DNA of 64,000 bases from the NCBI GenBank assembly GCA_963755395.1, contig CAVWJJ010000004.1:124001-188000 (forward strand), given 5' to 3'. Both the position numbers and the translations under genes were made by a program. The notes under the pieces are model-generated. The model was not told the DNA's origin. It made no database searches and was given only the letters and a program-made list of their open reading frames with translations. Shown piece after piece: positions 62,492-64,000 of this stretch. Numbering within the stretch: the first letter of the stretch is position 1; every line of letters begins with the position of its first letter. Origin of the DNA: DAHVFK01 sp963755395 (GTDB taxonomy: Bacteria; Pseudomonadota; Gammaproteobacteria; Burkholderiales; SG8-39).

Positions 62492-63291
62492 GTGGCTTCC
62501 ATTGTTCGTGCGCCGCCGCCGATATCGCTTCTGCCCCGCGCAAGTATCTCCTCCGCAAGTGCGAGATAGGCCTGCGCGCCCTTGGAAGTGTCATCCCACA
62601 CGACCGCCGGCGCACCGTAGCTCGGCGCTTCCGCCAGTCGGACATTTCTCGGTACCATCGTCTGATAAACCTTGTCTCCGAAGTGCGACTCGAGCTGTTG
62701 CGATACCTGCTGCGAGAGCGTGTTGCGCGGGTCATACATCGTTCGCAAGAGACCCGCGATATCGAGACTCGGATTGAGGTTGGCGCGCACGCGTTTGATC
62801 GTACCGACCAGATCCGACAGACCTTCGAGCGCGTAGTACTCGCACTGCATAGGGATCAGTACCGCCTGCGCCGCAACCAGCCCGTTTATCGTGAGCAGCG
62901 ACAGGGACGGCGGGCAATCGATGATAATGAAATCGTATTCGGATGCCACTCCGGCGAGCGCCTCGCGTAAGCGCCCTTCGCGGTTGTCGAGGCCGACCAG
63001 CTCGATTTCCGCGCCGGCGAGCTCGCGGTTCGCAGGCAGCAAGTCATAGCCACCGCTTTGCGAGCGCGCAAGCGCTGCGGCCACGTCGGCGAGACCGAGC
63101 AGGACGTGGTAGACAGTACGGTGTGCGGTTCGCTTGTCGACGCCGCTACCCATCGTCGCATTGCCCTGAGGGTCGAGGTCGACCAGCAGCACGCGTTGGC
63201 CGACGCGCGCAAACGCGGCCGCGAGATTGACGCTGGTGGTGGTCTTGCCAACCCCTCCCTTCTGATTTGTTACTGCAAGTACACGCGTCAT
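62488..63291 (-). CDS. parA: Chromosome-partitioning ATPase ParA (Soj)
   Basis: 267 residues. The deviant Walker A is NQKGGVGKTTTSVNL, followed by DLDPQGNATMGSG and the switch IIDCPPSLSLLT. ParA drives segregation of origin regions with ParB. It overlaps rsmG by 4 bp, and the order mnmG-rsmG-parA-parB is the classic one near oriC. Confidence 0.95.
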   Translation of the reverse strand: MTRVLAVTNQKGGVGKTTTSVNLAAAFARVGQRVLLVDLDPQGNATMGSGVDKRTAHRTVYHVLLGLADVAAALARSQSGGYDLLPANRELAGAEIELVGLDNREGRLREALAGVASEYDFIIIDCPPSLSLLTINGLVAAQAVLIPMQCEYYALEGLSDLVGTIKRVRANLNPSLDIAGLLRTMYDPRNTLSQQVSQQLESHFGDKVYQTMVPRNVRLAEAPSYGAPAVVWDDTSKGAQAYLALAEEILARGRSDIGGGARTMEAT

Positions 63292-63929
63292 TGCGTACTC
63301 GCGGGCCGGCAGAGCACGAGGTGCCGCTCGGCATCGAGAAATGGCACCTCGAGGCGCACGACGCGATCACAGGCCGTCCCCTTCGGAGTCCGCGCTAACT
63401 CCTCGTTCGGATACACGCCTTTCATAGCCGCCAGGATGCCACCCGGAGCGACCAGCCTGCCGCATGCGTAGAGGAAGTCGGCGAGCTCCGCGAACCCGCG
63501 CGAGATCACGACGGTAAAGCGTCTTGCGGGCTGCCAGTCCTCGACCCGTCCGGAGTGGATCGTCGCATTGGCAAGCCCGAGTTCCATTGCGGCCTGACGC
63601 AGGAACGCCGTCTTATTCCGATTGCTGTCGTTCAAGGTCACTTGCCATTCCGGGCGCGCGATCGCGAGCGGGATTCCGGGCAGCCCTCCGCCCGAGCCGA
63701 CGTCCGCGAGCGCACCACCGTCGGGCATCGGCAGATGGGGCACCACCGCGAGCGAGTCGAGCACGTGGTGGCTTACCATCTTCATCGGATCGCGGATCGC
63801 GGTCAGGTTATAGGTCCGGTTCCACTTTGAGAGCAATTCGACGAACGCGAGCAGCTTGTCGACGGTTCCCGGCGCGAGCCCCAGCGTCAGCGCTGCCAGC
63901 CCGCGGTCGAGCGCAGCCTCGGGGGTCAT
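63288..63929 (-). CDS. rsmG: 16S rRNA m7G527 methyltransferase RsmG
   Basis: 213 residues. SAM-binding motif DVGSGGGLPGIPLAI, preceded by WNRTYNLTAIRDPMKMVSHHVLDSL (read in parts) and followed by ISRGFAELADFL. The enzyme methylates G527 in 16S rRNA. Older name GidB. Its start overlaps the mnmG stop (ATGA). Confidence 0.94.
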   Translation of the reverse strand: MTPEAALDRGLAALTLGLAPGTVDKLLAFVELLSKWNRTYNLTAIRDPMKMVSHHVLDSLAVVPHLPMPDGGALADVGSGGGLPGIPLAIARPEWQVTLNDSNRNKTAFLRQAAMELGLANATIHSGRVEDWQPARRFTVVISRGFAELADFLYACGRLVAPGGILAAMKGVYPNEELARTPKGTACDRVVRLEVPFLDAERHLVLCRPASTQ

Positions 63930-64000
63930 GCGCTCTTCTTGTGCCGGGCTTGGGCTGCGGCTCGCTTCAGATGAACCAAGAGGAGCGAGATGGCGGCAGG
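63926..64000 (-). CDS. mnmG: tRNA uridine-5-carboxymethylaminomethyl modification enzyme MnmG, C-terminal end
   Basis: The last 24 codons and stop of a minus-strand gene enter the window: PAAISLLLVHLKRAAAQARH followed by four more residues. PAAISLLLVHLK is the well-conserved end of MnmG (GidA), which modifies the wobble uridine of several tRNAs. It is upstream of rsmG, as is usual. The rest is beyond the window edge. Confidence 0.85.
   Translation of the reverse strand, partial: PAAISLLLVHLKRAAAQARHKKSA

Noticed and set aside
61655..64000. parS sites or oriC/DnaA boxes near parAB
   Set aside because: I looked for the parS palindrome and clusters of DnaA boxes and saw none; the origin is probably beyond the right edge.
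1..64000. CRISPR arrays, insertion sequences, phage or integrase genes
   Set aside because: No regularly spaced repeats, no transposase or integrase motifs and no abrupt change in base composition were noticed.
1..64000. tRNA or rRNA genes
   Set aside because: No cloverleaf with GTTCRA arm or rRNA segment was recognised; spacers are mostly too short.

Overview
The window is about 64 kb of gene-dense, high-GC DNA from a bacterial chromosome. The content points to a betaproteobacterium, probably an uncultivated one related to Burkholderiales or Nitrosomonadales. Supporting this are the PBP1a-cyaY-lptM-lysA order, cytochrome c4-engB-hemB, a magnesium-type HemB, MsrPQ, atpI at the head of the ATP synthase operon, and mnmG-rsmG-parA-parB directly before atpIBEFHAGDC, an order usual close to oriC. 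I see no rRNA, tRNA, CRISPR, insertion sequence, integrase or phage gene.

Layout. 1-8.5 kb: end of PBP1a, cyaY, lptM, lysA, a two-gene RND efflux pump, and a NYN/LOTUS protein. 8.5-12 kb: msrQ-msrP, an anti-sigma/ECF sigma pair, and a small secreted-protein gene broken by an amber codon. 12-20.8 kb: a dihydrolipoamide-dehydrogenase-like enzyme, cytochrome c4, engB, a three-hairpin RNA element, hemB, VOC protein, dsbD, cutA, an SDR and a ferredoxin reductase. 20.8-25.7 kb: a complete branched-chain amino-acid ABC transporter with a terminator behind the binding-protein gene. 25.8-31.3 kb: cytochrome c, YyaL, DUF924, ilvD (frameshifted), lgt. 31.3-40 kb: a GntR/FCD-controlled divergent locus (FAD/Fe-S oxidase, epoxide hydrolase; aminotransferase, CoA-transferase) with visible operators, then another CoA-transferase. 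40-45 kb: a minus-strand run of response regulator, histidine kinase, glpD, HAD phosphatase and TauE/SafE permease. 45.6-48.8 kb: a thiolase, a thiolase-fold/DUF35 fusion and a thiol-dioxygenase-like cupin. 48.9-54.5 kb: TrkA-N, TrkH, CLC, malic enzyme (frameshifted). 54.6-64 kb: ATP synthase operon, parB, parA, rsmG and the end of mnmG.

Six coding lesions were found: 1-nt indels in ilvD, the malic enzyme gene, atpD and atpA, plus in-frame amber codons in atpA and in the small secreted-protein gene. Because atpA and atpD are hit, I think most are sequencing or assembly errors rather than true pseudogenes.

Most of the window is housekeeping. The points most worth a second look are: the thiolase-fold/DUF35 fusion whose condensing-enzyme catalytic residues appear replaced, beside an intact thiolase; the hairpin RNA between engB and hemB with a Shine-Dalgarno-like loop; a two-component pair resembling the regulators of the proteobacterial dedicated sortase system with no sortase in sight; and the palindromic operators of the GntR locus.
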